Shown piece after piece: positions 37,730-46,473 of a stretch of 64,000 nucleotides of DNA (position 1 is its first letter; each line of letters begins with the position of its first letter). The position numbers and the translations under genes were made by a program. This DNA is from Erwinia typographi (GTDB lineage Bacteria; Pseudomonadota; Gammaproteobacteria; Enterobacterales; Enterobacteriaceae): contig NZ_JRUQ01000062.1 in assembly GCF_000773975.1 (NCBI RefSeq), positions 186,001-250,000 on the forward strand. Reading direction: 5' to 3'. Below the pieces are notes generated by a model, which saw nothing but the letters and a program-made list of their open reading frames with translations, did no database searches and was not told where the DNA came from.

Positions 37730-38805
37730 TGACGCAACCCATGACGCTAACCCTCGCGCAGAAAGCGCCGCGCCTCAGCCTTGGCATCGGCCTGCTGGTG
37801 TTACTGCTGTTGCTGGTGCTGCCTTTCCTGGCGCTGCTGCCTGCGGATAACCCGCTGGCCCTCTCTACCTATACGCTGACGTTGATTGGCAAGATCCTCT
37901 GTTACGCCGTTGTCGCCGTGGCGCTGGACCTGGTCTGGGGCTATGCCGGGCTGCTCTCGCTGGGCCACGGCCTGTTCTTTGCGCTTGGCGGCTACGCGAT
38001 GGGCATGTACTTAATGCGCCAGGCGTCAGGGGAAGGCCTGCCGGCGTTTATGTCCTTCCTGTCGTGGAACGAGCTGCCGTGGTTCTGGGCCGGGACGCAG
38101 CACTTTGCCTGGGCGCTTTGCCTGGTGATGCTGGTGCCGGGCGTACTGGCGCTGGTTTTCGGCTGGTTCGCTTTCCGTTCAAAAATACGCGGCGTTTACT
38201 TCTCGATCATGACCCAGGCTCTGACCTACGCAGGAATGCTGCTGTTCTTCCGCAATGAAACCGGCTTCGGCGGCAACAACGGCTTTACCGGCTTCACTAC
38301 GCTGCTGGGCTTCCCGGTGACCGCCACCAGCACCCGCATCGGCCTGTTCGCCGCCACCGTACTGCTGCTGGTCGCCAGCCTTGGGATCGGTTTTGCCCTC
38401 GCCCGCAGTAAGTTTGGCCGCGTGCTGACGGCGGTGCGCGATGCGGAAAACCGCCTGATGTTCTGCGGCTACGATCCGAAGGGATTTAAGCTGTTTGTCT
38501 GGACGCTGTCAGCGGTGCTGTGCGGCCTGGCCGGGGCGCTCTACGTGCCTCAGGTGGGCATCATCAACCCCAGTGAGATGTCGCCGACCAACTCCATTGA
38601 GGCGGCGATCTGGGTGGCGCTGGGCGGCCGCGGTACGCTGATTGGCCCGCTGCTCGGCGCAGGGATCGTTAACGGCGCGAAAAGCTGGTTTACCGTCGCC
38701 TTCCCGGAATACTGGCTGTTCTTCCTGGGCCTGATGTTTATCCTTGTAACCCTGTTCCTGCCGCGCGGCGTGATTGGGCTGATTCGCCGGAGGAAGCATG
38801 ACTGA
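37729..38805 (+). CDS. urtC: Urea ABC transporter permease UrtC
   Basis: A 358-residue LivM-like permease with about nine or ten membrane segments and the conserved blocks LDLVWGYAGLLSLGHGLFFA and EAAIWVALGGRGTLIGPLLG. It pairs with UrtB. It overlaps urtB by one base at the start and urtD by eight bases at the end, so translation is coupled. Confidence 0.94.
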   Translation: MTQPMTLTLAQKAPRLSLGIGLLVLLLLLVLPFLALLPADNPLALSTYTLTLIGKILCYAVVAVALDLVWGYAGLLSLGHGLFFALGGYAMGMYLMRQASGEGLPAFMSFLSWNELPWFWAGTQHFAWALCLVMLVPGVLALVFGWFAFRSKIRGVYFSIMTQALTYAGMLLFFRNETGFGGNNGFTGFTTLLGFPVTATSTRIGLFAATVLLLVASLGIGFALARSKFGRVLTAVRDAENRLMFCGYDPKGFKLFVWTLSAVLCGLAGALYVPQVGIINPSEMSPTNSIEAAIWVALGGRGTLIGPLLGAGIVNGAKSWFTVAFPEYWLFFLGLMFILVTLFLPRGVIGLIRRRKHD

Positions 38806-39589
38806 ACCCCTGTTTACCCAGCCGCACCCGGCTGACCGCCACCGCGATCGCAGCGATCCGGTGCTGCTGCTGGACAATATCAATGTCTCCTTTGACGGCT
38901 TTAAGGCGCTGACCAATCTCTCGCTGGAGATAGGCGTCGGCGAACTGCGCTGCGTGATCGGCCCGAACGGCGCGGGGAAAACCACGCTGATGGATGTGAT
39001 CACCGGCAAAACGCGACCGGACAACGGCCGGGTGATGTACGACCAGAGCACCGACCTCACCTCGCTGTCGCCGGTGGAGATCGCGCGCATCGGTATCGGG
39101 CGCAAGTTCCAGAAGCCAACGGTGTTCGAAGTGCTGACGGTGTTTGAAAACCTGGAAATCGCGCTGAAAACCGACAAATCCGTCTGGGCCTGCCTGCGCA
39201 GCAGGCTGAACGGCGAGCAGCAGGATCGGATTGATGAAGTCCTGAAGCTGCTGCGGCTGGGCCCGGAGCGTTTCCGTCCGGCTGGCCTGCTTTCTCACGG
39301 CCAAAAGCAGTTTCTTGAGATTGGGATGCTGCTGGTACAGGACCCGCATCTGCTGCTGCTGGACGAGCCTGCGGCCGGAATGACCGATGCCGAAACGGAG
39401 TATACCGCCGAGCTGTTTCGCAGCCTGGCCGGTCAACATTCGCTGATGGTGGTGGAGCATGATATGGGCTTTGTCGAAACCATTGCCGACCATGTGACGG
39501 TACTGCATCAGGGCCAGGTACTGGCCGAGGGCTCGCTGCGCGAAGTGCAGGCCAACGAGCAGGTTATCGAAGTCTATCTGGGGCGCTAA
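38798..39589 (+). CDS. urtD: Urea ABC transporter ATPase UrtD
   Basis: A 263-residue LivG-like ATPase. Walker A is GPNGAGKTTLMDVITGKTRP. The signature region is LLSHGQKQFLEIGMLL, the UrtD form of the ABC signature, and Walker B is LLLLDEPAAGM. It powers urea import together with UrtE, whose gene starts 1 bp after its stop. Confidence 0.95.
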   Translation: MTEPLFTQPHPADRHRDRSDPVLLLDNINVSFDGFKALTNLSLEIGVGELRCVIGPNGAGKTTLMDVITGKTRPDNGRVMYDQSTDLTSLSPVEIARIGIGRKFQKPTVFEVLTVFENLEIALKTDKSVWACLRSRLNGEQQDRIDEVLKLLRLGPERFRPAGLLSHGQKQFLEIGMLLVQDPHLLLLDEPAAGMTDAETEYTAELFRSLAGQHSLMVVEHDMGFVETIADHVTVLHQGQVLAEGSLREVQANEQVIEVYLGR

Positions 39590-39590
39590 C

Positions 39591-40289
39591 ATGTTACAGG
39601 TTGCAGAACTTAATCAGTATTACGGCGGCAGCCACATCCTGCGCGGCCTCTCCTTCGAGGCAAAACCGGGCGAAATTACCTGCCTGCTGGGGCGCAACGG
39701 GGTAGGAAAAACGACCCTGCTGAAATGCCTGATGGGCCTGATCCCGGCGAAGTCCGGCACCATTCGCTGGCAGGATACCCTGCTCAACGGCCGCAAGCCC
39801 CACCAGCGCGTACAGGCTGGCATTGCCTATGTGCCGCAGGGACGAGAAATCTTCCCCCGGCTAACGGTAGAAGAGAATCTGCTCATGGGGCTGGCGCGCT
39901 TTTCCGGCGCCGAAGCTAAACAGGTGCCGGAAGAGATCTACCGGCTGTTCCCGGTGCTGAAAGAGATGAAGCAAAGGCGCGGCGGCGACCTTTCCGGCGG
40001 ACAGCAGCAGCAGTTGGCGATTGGCCGCGCGCTGGCCTGCAAACCGCAGCTGCTGATTCTGGACGAGCCAACCGAGGGCATCCAGCCTTCGGTCATCAAG
40101 GAGATTGGCGCCGTTATCCGTCAGCTCGCCCAGCGCGGCGATATGGCTATATTGCTGGTTGAGCAGTTCTACGACTTCGCCGCCGAGCTGGCCGACAGCT
40201 ATCTGGTGATGTCCAGAGGCGAGATCGTCCAGCGTGGCCGGGGCGAGAGCATGGAGGCCGATGGCGTAAGAGGACTGGTGGCCATCTGA
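39591..40289 (+). CDS. urtE: Urea ABC transporter ATPase UrtE
   Basis: A 232-residue LivF-like ATPase with Walker A GRNGVGKTTLLKCLMG, signature LSGGQQQQLAIGRAL and Walker B LLILDEPTEGIQPSV. It starts MLQVAELNQYYGGSHIL, the usual UrtE N-terminus. It is the last gene of the urea cluster and is followed by a long palindrome before the convergent deoxyribose genes. Confidence 0.95.
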   Translation: MLQVAELNQYYGGSHILRGLSFEAKPGEITCLLGRNGVGKTTLLKCLMGLIPAKSGTIRWQDTLLNGRKPHQRVQAGIAYVPQGREIFPRLTVEENLLMGLARFSGAEAKQVPEEIYRLFPVLKEMKQRRGGDLSGGQQQQLAIGRALACKPQLLILDEPTEGIQPSVIKEIGAVIRQLAQRGDMAILLVEQFYDFAAELADSYLVMSRGEIVQRGRGESMEADGVRGLVAI

Positions 40290-40315
40290 TCGCGACTCAC
40301 GCTCTCCGCGTCGGG

Positions 40316-40357
40316 CTTATTCGACGGCTTCCGGCCTGATGCAAGCCGTCGAATAAG
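40316..40357. terminator. Palindrome between urtE and deoX (candidate bidirectional terminator)
   Basis: CTTATTCGACGGCTT, a 12-base loop, then AAGCCGTCGAATAAG: a perfect 15-bp stem between two convergent transcription units. Flanking CACGCT/AGCGTG extends the pairing. No clear T-run, so the terminator role is inferred from position. Confidence 0.5.
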
Positions 40358-40371
40358 CTGGCGACAGCGTG

Positions 40372-41391
40372 TTACTGTTCTGCCAGTCCGGTTTCCACCG
40401 AGAAGTGCCGCTGTTCGCCTGCTTCAAGGGTAAGCAGCGTTCCGGCCCGCCTGGCGGCGGAAAAGCCCTCTGGCCGGCAGGTCGCGGGCAGGACAAACGC
40501 CGCTACCTGCTGATCGCTGTTATGCAGGATCCAGCGCGTAGCAAAGTTAAACTGTCCGGTATCAAAGGTGGTGCTAAATGCGTACCCTGCGGGCGAACTC
40601 AGGGTGAAGGTCGCGCGGTCACCGTACTGCGCCAGATTATCGGCAAAAAAGACAATTTCCGGATCGTACATCTCCGGCTGTGTCAGGCTGCCGAAGCGTT
40701 GGGGCTCAGCCTGGAGCTGACGGGTGTAGGCCAGCCAACCCGGCGTGGGATGTACGTGGCCTGGTATTGAGGTGCGCAGTTGGAAAGCCGTCTCCGGGAT
40801 GCTCTGACTGAAGCTGCCGTTTGCCACATAGGCATAATTCATATGGCACATGTACTGCAACGGCATAGTCGAGCCGGAAAGGTTGGTGACCGACATCTCG
40901 ATACGCAGCCTTGGCCGCCCGGCCAGCAGCGTCACGCCAGGCATCGCCCGGTAGTGATGACCAAATCCCTTGATGTACTCCAGCTGGCCCTGCAACGCAA
41001 CGCCCTGTTCCTCCAGCACGATCCAGGCGCTGTCCAGTCTGGCGCAGGCCATCTCGCCGTGCAGCGCATGAACATCGCCTTCCCCCGGACAGCCATTCGC
41101 CAGCAGCCCGGAATGGAAAGCGAAACAGCCATAGGTATCGATAATGTCCTTACCCGGCAGAGGCTGTTTAAAGCCGCTGCCCATCGTCAGCCGGTGCCCG
41201 TCAAATACCGCATCCCAAACCATCTGACCGTAAAAGGGCAGTATAATCACATAGCCCCGGCTGTTTTCCATCCGCACCGCCTCAATCCCTGAGGGGTAGC
41301 GAAACAGCTCAATGCGAAAACTCGCGTTGTCCAGCAGGGTGCGCGGCGTTTCGCCGAACAGCGCGGGGACAAGCGGCAGCGTGGTTTTCAT
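40372..41391 (-). CDS. deoX: Aldose-1-epimerase-like (DUF4432) protein of deoxyribose use
   Basis: A 339-residue cytoplasmic protein of the DUF4432/galactose-mutarotase-like superfamily (GQMVWDAVFDGHRL, LQYMCHMNYAYV). In the Salmonella deoQKPX cluster the matching gene is thought to encode a deoxyribose mutarotase. It overlaps the permease gene by four bases (ATGA), so it is translationally coupled and last in deoK-deoP-deoX. The ribosome site is GGAGG. The exact reaction is inferred from context. Confidence 0.75.
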   Translation of the reverse strand: MKTTLPLVPALFGETPRTLLDNASFRIELFRYPSGIEAVRMENSRGYVIILPFYGQMVWDAVFDGHRLTMGSGFKQPLPGKDIIDTYGCFAFHSGLLANGCPGEGDVHALHGEMACARLDSAWIVLEEQGVALQGQLEYIKGFGHHYRAMPGVTLLAGRPRLRIEMSVTNLSGSTMPLQYMCHMNYAYVANGSFSQSIPETAFQLRTSIPGHVHPTPGWLAYTRQLQAEPQRFGSLTQPEMYDPEIVFFADNLAQYGDRATFTLSSPAGYAFSTTFDTGQFNFATRWILHNSDQQVAAFVLPATCRPEGFSAARRAGTLLTLEAGEQRHFSVETGLAEQ

Positions 41392-42713
41392 CGTGCCTCC
41401 TCAACCAGACGACCGCTGGCGACGGGCTGTTTTTTGTGGCGCAGTTCGCCCCAGAAGTAAAAGCCCACCCAGGCAAAGCAAATCAGGGAGACGCCAAAGG
41501 CTAACTGCATGGAGCCAAGACGATCCGACACCAGCCCCTGCAAGGCAGGAACAAAGGCCGCGCCTACAATCGACATCACGATAAATGCCCCGGCGACCTC
41601 GGTGTATTTGTTATCAACGGTAGAGAGCGTCCCGGCGTAGATCGTTGCCCAGCAGGGTCCAAACAGCACGCTGACAAACACCGCGGCATAGACCGCCGTA
41701 AAGTTAGGCATCAGCATGACCCAGGCCAGGGTTGCCACACCGACAATCGAATAGGCGATCAGCACCTTCTCCGCCCGAAAGCGCGTCATCAGGAAATTGG
41801 CGACAAACTTCCCGATAAAGAAGCAGATAAAGCTGTAAATCATAAAGTTCGAGGCATGACGCTCATTCACCGCGCCCAGATTCAGAGCCAGACGAATGGT
41901 GAACGACCAGACGGCGACCTGCATCCCGACGTAAAGGAACTGAGCCATGATGCCGCGCCGGAAGTGGCGGTTCTTCGCCAGATAGCTGAAGGTTTCGCCC
42001 AGGCCCGGACGCTTTTTTTCGTTGCTTAGCGGCTTGCAGTGCGGGTAACGAGTCAGCAGGAACAGCACCATGACCACCACCAGCACCATCACCAGATACT
42101 TGTAAGGCGCCAGCGTGTGCTCCAGCATCGTCAGGCGGAACTGGTGGAGCTGCCCTGCGTCCATTCCCGCCATCTGGCTGTGCAGGCTGTCGCCATTCTG
42201 AAACACCAGATATTTGCCCAGAACAATCCCCATCAGCGCGCCAACCGGGTAGAACGTCTGGCTGACGTTAAGCCGCAGCGTGGCATGGTCGCGATGCCCA
42301 ATCATCGAGCTGTAGGTATTCGCGGCGGTTTCCAGGAAGCTCAGGCCGATGGCAATGGCGAAGATCGCCGCCAGGAACATGGTGTAGGTTGCCATATGCG
42401 ACGCGGGATAGAACAGCACGCAGCCAGCAATGTACAGCGCCAGTCCCAGCAGTATCGCGATCTTATAGCTGCTGCTGCGGATCACCAGCGAAGCCGGAAT
42501 GGCAATTAAAAAATAGCCGCCGTAGAAGGCGCTCTGCACCAGCGCGCTGGCAAAGTCGCTCAGGGCAAACACGCTTTTGAACTGGGTGATCAAAATATCA
42601 TTCAGGCTGGCCGCGCAGCCCCACAGCGGGAACAGGCAGGAAAGTAAAATAAACTGGAACAGCGGAGTCTTATTTAAATAGCCGTCAGGCTGCTGGACGA
42701 TGTTCTGTTGCAT
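41388..42713 (-). CDS. deoP: Deoxyribose permease (FucP-type MFS)
   Basis: A 441-residue, 12-segment major facilitator of the fucose:proton symporter group. Typical features are FILLSCLFPLWGCAASLNDI in helix 1 and GLSFLETAANTYSSMIG in helix 4, both FucP hallmarks. It lies 13 bp after the deoxyribokinase gene and overlaps the mutarotase-like gene, which points to deoxyribose as substrate, as for DeoP of Salmonella. Related FucP proteins carry L-fucose or other sugars, so specificity rests on context. Confidence 0.85.
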   Translation of the reverse strand: MQQNIVQQPDGYLNKTPLFQFILLSCLFPLWGCAASLNDILITQFKSVFALSDFASALVQSAFYGGYFLIAIPASLVIRSSSYKIAILLGLALYIAGCVLFYPASHMATYTMFLAAIFAIAIGLSFLETAANTYSSMIGHRDHATLRLNVSQTFYPVGALMGIVLGKYLVFQNGDSLHSQMAGMDAGQLHQFRLTMLEHTLAPYKYLVMVLVVVMVLFLLTRYPHCKPLSNEKKRPGLGETFSYLAKNRHFRRGIMAQFLYVGMQVAVWSFTIRLALNLGAVNERHASNFMIYSFICFFIGKFVANFLMTRFRAEKVLIAYSIVGVATLAWVMLMPNFTAVYAAVFVSVLFGPCWATIYAGTLSTVDNKYTEVAGAFIVMSIVGAAFVPALQGLVSDRLGSMQLAFGVSLICFAWVGFYFWGELRHKKQPVASGRLVEEAR

Positions 42714-42726
42714 AGCGAATCCTCAG

Positions 42727-43641
42727 TTAATCGTTGAGAAAACGGTGGAAGGTATCGGCATCGGGATAAGAACGCTGAGTCCCTCGCCCGGTGACGCTAC
42801 AGGCGGCGTAGGCGGAGGCAGACTGCATAGCCTGCGCCACGTCGCCATGCTGAACCAGGAAGTGGGCAAAGCAGCCGATAAAGGCGTCCCCTGCTCCGCT
42901 GGTATCAACGGCGTTGACCGGTGTCGGGCTGACGCGGTGAACCGCATCGTCGCGCATCCACACTGAACCCCGGCTGCCAAGGGTGATAATCAGATTCTTA
43001 AGGCCGCGTCCCAGCAGCATCTGACCAGCCCGCAGCACCTCTTCTTCGCTGCTTACCGGCAGACCGGTGAGGATTTCCAGCTCGGTTTCGTTAGGCATAA
43101 AGAAATCGCACTGGCAGGCGTAATCAATATCCAGTTCGGCGACGGCGGGTGCAGGGTTGAGGATCAGCGAAATTCCGTGCTGGCGGGCAAAATCAATCGC
43201 GTAATAGACCGTCGGCAGCGGGATCTCCAGTTGAAGCACCAGCAGCTTGCAGCGCCTCAGATCCTCTGCCGCCGCATCAATGTCAGCTGGCGACAGCTGG
43301 GCGTTCGCGCCTTTGATAATCAAAATGCGGTTCTGCGACTGATCATCGACAAAAATCGGCGCAACGCCGCTGGAGGTGCCCGGCGCAACGCTGACGAAGC
43401 GAGTATCCACGCCGTACTGCTGTAAATTCTTTACCGTGTTCTCTGCGAACAGGTCTTCCCCTACCTTGCTGACCATCATCACGTCTGCACCCAGCTTCGC
43501 TGCCGCAACGGCCTGGTTGGCCCCTTTTCCACCGCAGCCCAGCGCGAAATCCTCAGCCTCAAGGGTTTCACCGGCCTTTGGCATCGTATTGGTATAGGTG
43601 ATCAGATCGACCATATTGGAGCCAATGACGGCAATATCCAT
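42727..43641 (-). CDS. deoK: Deoxyribokinase
   Basis: Ribokinase-family (PfkB) enzyme that phosphorylates 2-deoxyribose to deoxyribose 5-phosphate. The 304-residue protein starts MDIAVIGSNMVDLITYTN, nearly the same as Salmonella DeoK. PfkB signatures are GCGGKGANQAVAAAKLGA and the catalytic VDTSGAGDAFIGCF. The ATG follows GGGGGAAACGTC. The product is the substrate of the aldolase encoded divergently next to it and is also the inducer that releases DeoR. Confidence 0.93.
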   Translation of the reverse strand: MDIAVIGSNMVDLITYTNTMPKAGETLEAEDFALGCGGKGANQAVAAAKLGADVMMVSKVGEDLFAENTVKNLQQYGVDTRFVSVAPGTSSGVAPIFVDDQSQNRILIIKGANAQLSPADIDAAAEDLRRCKLLVLQLEIPLPTVYYAIDFARQHGISLILNPAPAVAELDIDYACQCDFFMPNETELEILTGLPVSSEEEVLRAGQMLLGRGLKNLIITLGSRGSVWMRDDAVHRVSPTPVNAVDTSGAGDAFIGCFAHFLVQHGDVAQAMQSASAYAACSVTGRGTQRSYPDADTFHRFLND

Positions 43642-43674
43642 GACGTTTCCCCCGTATAAATTCCAGCCATTAAA

Positions 43675-43690
43675 TGTTGTAAAAATAACA
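43675..43690. promoter_or_regulatory. DeoR-type operator A (deoK side)
   Basis: TGTTGTAAAAATAACA matches the 16-bp DeoR box pattern TGTTA-N6-TAACA with one change. It lies 33 bp upstream of the deoK start. Confidence 0.65.
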
Positions 43691-43705
43691 ATAACAATCT
43701 CATCA

Positions 43706-43730
43706 TGTTATTTTTGTGACAACCGTCTCA
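43706..43730. promoter_or_regulatory. DeoR-type operator B with overlapping CRP-like site
   Basis: TGTTATTTTTGTGACA (43706-43721) fits TGTTA-N6-TAACA with one change. A CRP-like site TGTGA-CAACCG-TCTCA (43715-43730, one mismatch) overlaps it. The spacing to operator A is 31 bp, about three helical turns. Confidence 0.55.
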
Positions 43731-43784
43731 GGCTTAAAATCGTCACAACCAGAGGGTAATTGCTGATTGACGCCGGGACAGAAA

Positions 43785-43800
43785 TGTTATTATTTTAACA
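43785..43800. promoter_or_regulatory. DeoR-type operator C (deoC2 side)
   Basis: TGTTATTATTTTAACA is a full match to TGTTA-N6-TAACA. It overlaps the likely -10 region of deoC2 (a -35-like TTGACG lies at 43767-43772), a good position for repression. Confidence 0.75.
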
Positions 43801-43828
43801 AAAAACCTAATCTGTTGAGGAAATCACC

Positions 43829-44503
43829 GTGCAAAACCCGGACTACGCCCGCTATATCGATCACACGCTGCTGGCCGCCAACGCGACCAGCCAGCAGATT
43901 ACAACGCTGTGTGACGAAGCCGTCACCCACCGCTTCTATGCTGTCTGCGTCAATTCAGGCTACGTGCCGCTGGCGGCGAAGCGTCTGGCAGGCAGCGAGG
44001 TCAAGGTTTGTTCCGTCATCGGTTTTCCACTCGGTGCGGGACTGACCAGCGCAAAAGCGTTTGAGGCGAAGGCGGCCATTGACGCTGGCGCGCAGGAGAT
44101 TGATATGGTGATTAACATCGGCTGGCTGCACAGCGGCGAGGTACAGGCCGTCCGCGCCGATATCCAGGCCGTGCGCGAGGTTTGCGGCCCCATCCCATTG
44201 AAGGTAATATTAGAAACCTGCCTGCTCAGCGACGCGCAAATCATTCAAATTTGTGAAATTTGTCGCGACCTGAAGGTCGCCTTTGTCAAAACCTCCACCG
44301 GCTTCAGCACCGGCGGCGCGCGCGAAGAGCATGTGCGCCTGATGCGCAGCGCCGCAGGCCCGGAGGTGGCGGTGAAAGCCTCTGGCGCCGTGCGCGATCG
44401 CCAGACGGCAGACAGCATGATCCGGGCAGGAGCCAGCCGCATCGGCACCAGCTCCGGCGTCGCCATCGTTAAGGGCGACAGCCCGTCGGGCGAGGGATAT
44501 TAA
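43829..44503 (+). CDS. deoC: Deoxyribose-phosphate aldolase, short type (second copy)
   Basis: Splits 2-deoxyribose 5-phosphate into glyceraldehyde 3-phosphate and acetaldehyde. The 224-residue protein belongs to the short DERA group found in Bacillus and many other bacteria ([20 protein letters not shown], with the Schiff-base lysine in [13 protein letters not shown]). It differs clearly from the 259-residue enterobacterial DeoC encoded at 59578-60357. The GTG start follows TGAGGAAATCACC. It is divergent from deoK and followed 24 bp later by deoR. I call it deoC2 in the text. Confidence 0.93.
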   Translation: MQNPDYARYIDHTLLAANATSQQITTLCDEAVTHRFYAVCVNSGYVPLAAKRLAGSEVKVCSVIGFPLGAGLTSAKAFEAKAAIDAGAQEIDMVINIGWLHSGEVQAVRADIQAVREVCGPIPLKVILETCLLSDAQIIQICEICRDLKVAFVKTSTGFSTGGAREEHVRLMRSAAGPEVAVKASGAVRDRQTADSMIRAGASRIGTSSGVAIVKGDSPSGEGY

Positions 44504-44527
44504 CCGTCTTATCAGGAGTGACTGACC

Positions 44528-45304
44528 ATGGAAACCCGGCGCGACGAGCGCGTAAACAAGCTGACTAAGGCGCTTAAGCGAACCGATAAAATCCATCTGC
44601 GAGACGCAGCGCGCCTGCTGGGCGTTTCTGAAATGACCATCCGGCGCGATCTCAACGAGCAGCCTTCGGCAGTGGTGCTGCTGGGGGGATACATTGTCAG
44701 CGATCCTAAAAGCAATCAGGGCCACTACTTCGTCTCCGATCAACAGGCGCAAAACGTTGAAAAAAAGCGGCAGCTGGGGCAACTGGCCGCCTCGCTGATT
44801 GAGCCAGGCGATACGGTGTTTTTTGACTGCGGCACTACGATGCCGTGGATCGTTGACGCCATCGATAACGAACTGGCGTTTACCGCTATCTGCTGCGCGA
44901 TGAACACTTTCCTGGCGCTGAAGGAGAAGCCCGCCTGCCAGGTTATCCTCAACGGCGGCGAGTTCCATGCCGATAACGCCAGCTTCACGCCGCTGGGTCA
45001 CGGTTCGGTGATGGACAGCCTGTGCCCCGGCAAAGCGTTTATCTCTGCGGCGGGGATTGATGCCGCTCAGGGCGCCACCTGCTACAACCTCAACGAGCTG
45101 CCGATGAAGCATCAGGCAATGCAGCGCGCCAGCCACAAGATTCTGGTGGCTGACAGCAGCAAGTTTGGCAAAGTGCTGCCGGCACGCATCGGCGACCTTC
45201 ACGCCTTTGAGATGCTAATCAGCGACGAAGCGCCGCCGAAAGAGCTGGCGCAAAAGCTCGGCCAGCTGGGCGTTGAGCTGCTGGCGAGCCGGAAAGCACG
45301 CTAG
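44528..45304 (+). CDS. deoR: Deoxyribose operon repressor DeoR
   Basis: DeoR-family repressor, 258 residues. The helix-turn-helix is HLRDAARLLGVSEMTIRRDL (about 24-43), followed by VVLLGGYIV. The sugar-phosphate sensor domain has FFDCGTTMPWIVDAIDNEL. The N-terminus and whole length run parallel to E. coli DeoR rather than to a generic DeoR protein. The effector is deoxyribose 5-phosphate in E. coli. It sits in one transcription unit with deoC2. No second deoR is seen in this window, and the boxes upstream of the core deo operon suggest it controls both loci. Confidence 0.88.
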   Translation: METRRDERVNKLTKALKRTDKIHLRDAARLLGVSEMTIRRDLNEQPSAVVLLGGYIVSDPKSNQGHYFVSDQQAQNVEKKRQLGQLAASLIEPGDTVFFDCGTTMPWIVDAIDNELAFTAICCAMNTFLALKEKPACQVILNGGEFHADNASFTPLGHGSVMDSLCPGKAFISAAGIDAAQGATCYNLNELPMKHQAMQRASHKILVADSSKFGKVLPARIGDLHAFEMLISDEAPPKELAQKLGQLGVELLASRKAR

Positions 45305-45322
45305 CGGCCTGCCGCTGCCTAC

Positions 45323-46270
45323 TCAGGCCCAGCGGTTAAGGATCGCTTCCCCATCCCGCAGGCGTCGGAGGTTTTCACAAACGCCCGCCACGTTACCGTT
45401 CAGCGAGGTGTCCGTCACGCCGCCGATATGCGGGGTGGCGATGACGTTGTGCTGGAACAGCACATCGTCGGGATCGGGCGGCTCCTGCCAGAACACGTCA
45501 AGCCCCGCTCCCGCCAGATGACCCACCTCCAGCGCCGCCAGCAGCGCCTGTTTCTCAATTAATCCCCCGCGCCCAAGGTTGATCAGAAAGCTGCCCGGCT
45601 TCATCTGCGCCAGCGCGGTTTCATCAATAATATTCCGCGTGGAGGCGTTATCAGGCAGGCTGAGGATTACAAAGTCAGCGTCATTCAGCAGCGCAGGCAG
45701 GTGCTCCATATTGCCCAGCCAGTCCAGCTGATGCTCTTTGGCAAACGCCCGATCGGCGGTGCGTTTGACCCCAATCAGACGAACCCCAAACGGCGCCAGC
45801 CTTTTTGCCAGCGCTTTACCAATGCCGCCCAACCCAACCAGCCCGACAGTTTTGCCCATCAGCCCCATGCCAACCGGCAGGCCAAGCTGACGGGTCGCCA
45901 TCATCTCAGGAATGTCTCTGGCTCTGCGCGCCAGGCCAATCATCATCCAGATCCCCAGTTCGGCGACCGAATCGGCATTGCCTGAGCGATCGGACGGCAC
46001 GTTGGCGACCTGAACGCCGTGCGCCTTCGCACTGGCCAGGTCGACGCCTTCCAGCCCGGCGCCCGCCTGCTGGATCAGCTTCAGCCTGTCGGCGGTTTTC
46101 AACAGTTCAGCGGTGACTTTCGCCATACCGGGGATTAACGCGTCAAAACCGGCCAGGCTTTCGGCGGCGTGGCCTGCGGAAGCGGTAAACTCGATGTCTG
46201 GCAGCGTATGGCGAAACTGCTGGATCATGCCGCCCCAGGCGTTTTCTTCCGCGGCTATCAATACTTTCAT
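45323..46270 (-). CDS. D-2-hydroxyacid dehydrogenase family protein
   Basis: A 315-residue NAD(P)-dependent dehydrogenase. The Rossmann motif is GLVGLGGIGKALAKRLAPFG at about 140-159. The catalytic residues of the family are Arg in NLGRGGLI, Glu in FWQEPPDPD and His in ATPHIGGVT. The start MKVLIAAEENAWGG follows GGGAGGTAACG, 54 bp inside the longest frame. It is convergent with deoR, 18 bp apart, and is the last gene before ettA. Substrate unknown; the family reduces 2-keto acids such as glyoxylate or hydroxypyruvate. Confidence 0.87.
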   Translation of the reverse strand: MKVLIAAEENAWGGMIQQFRHTLPDIEFTASAGHAAESLAGFDALIPGMAKVTAELLKTADRLKLIQQAGAGLEGVDLASAKAHGVQVANVPSDRSGNADSVAELGIWMMIGLARRARDIPEMMATRQLGLPVGMGLMGKTVGLVGLGGIGKALAKRLAPFGVRLIGVKRTADRAFAKEHQLDWLGNMEHLPALLNDADFVILSLPDNASTRNIIDETALAQMKPGSFLINLGRGGLIEKQALLAALEVGHLAGAGLDVFWQEPPDPDDVLFQHNVIATPHIGGVTDTSLNGNVAGVCENLRRLRDGEAILNRWA

Positions 46271-46473
46271 CGTTACCTCCCTGCTTTGTAAGGCAAAAAA
46301 TTCAGCATAAGATGGCTGGCTCAAAAATCAAACGGTAATCGCGGAAATCCCGTCAGTTCGGGATAATCCGCAGGGTACGGCTGTGATTACCGCTGGAAAC
46401 CAGCTAAACTTCGTCATCTGAGTGGGCACCCGCTGCTCCAATTTACCCACAGACACCAAGAGGCTCATCCTAC

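Noticed and set aside
44210..45202. 330-codon frame antisense to deoC2 and deoR
   Set aside because: It runs through two well-recognised genes on the other strand and has no motif of its own.
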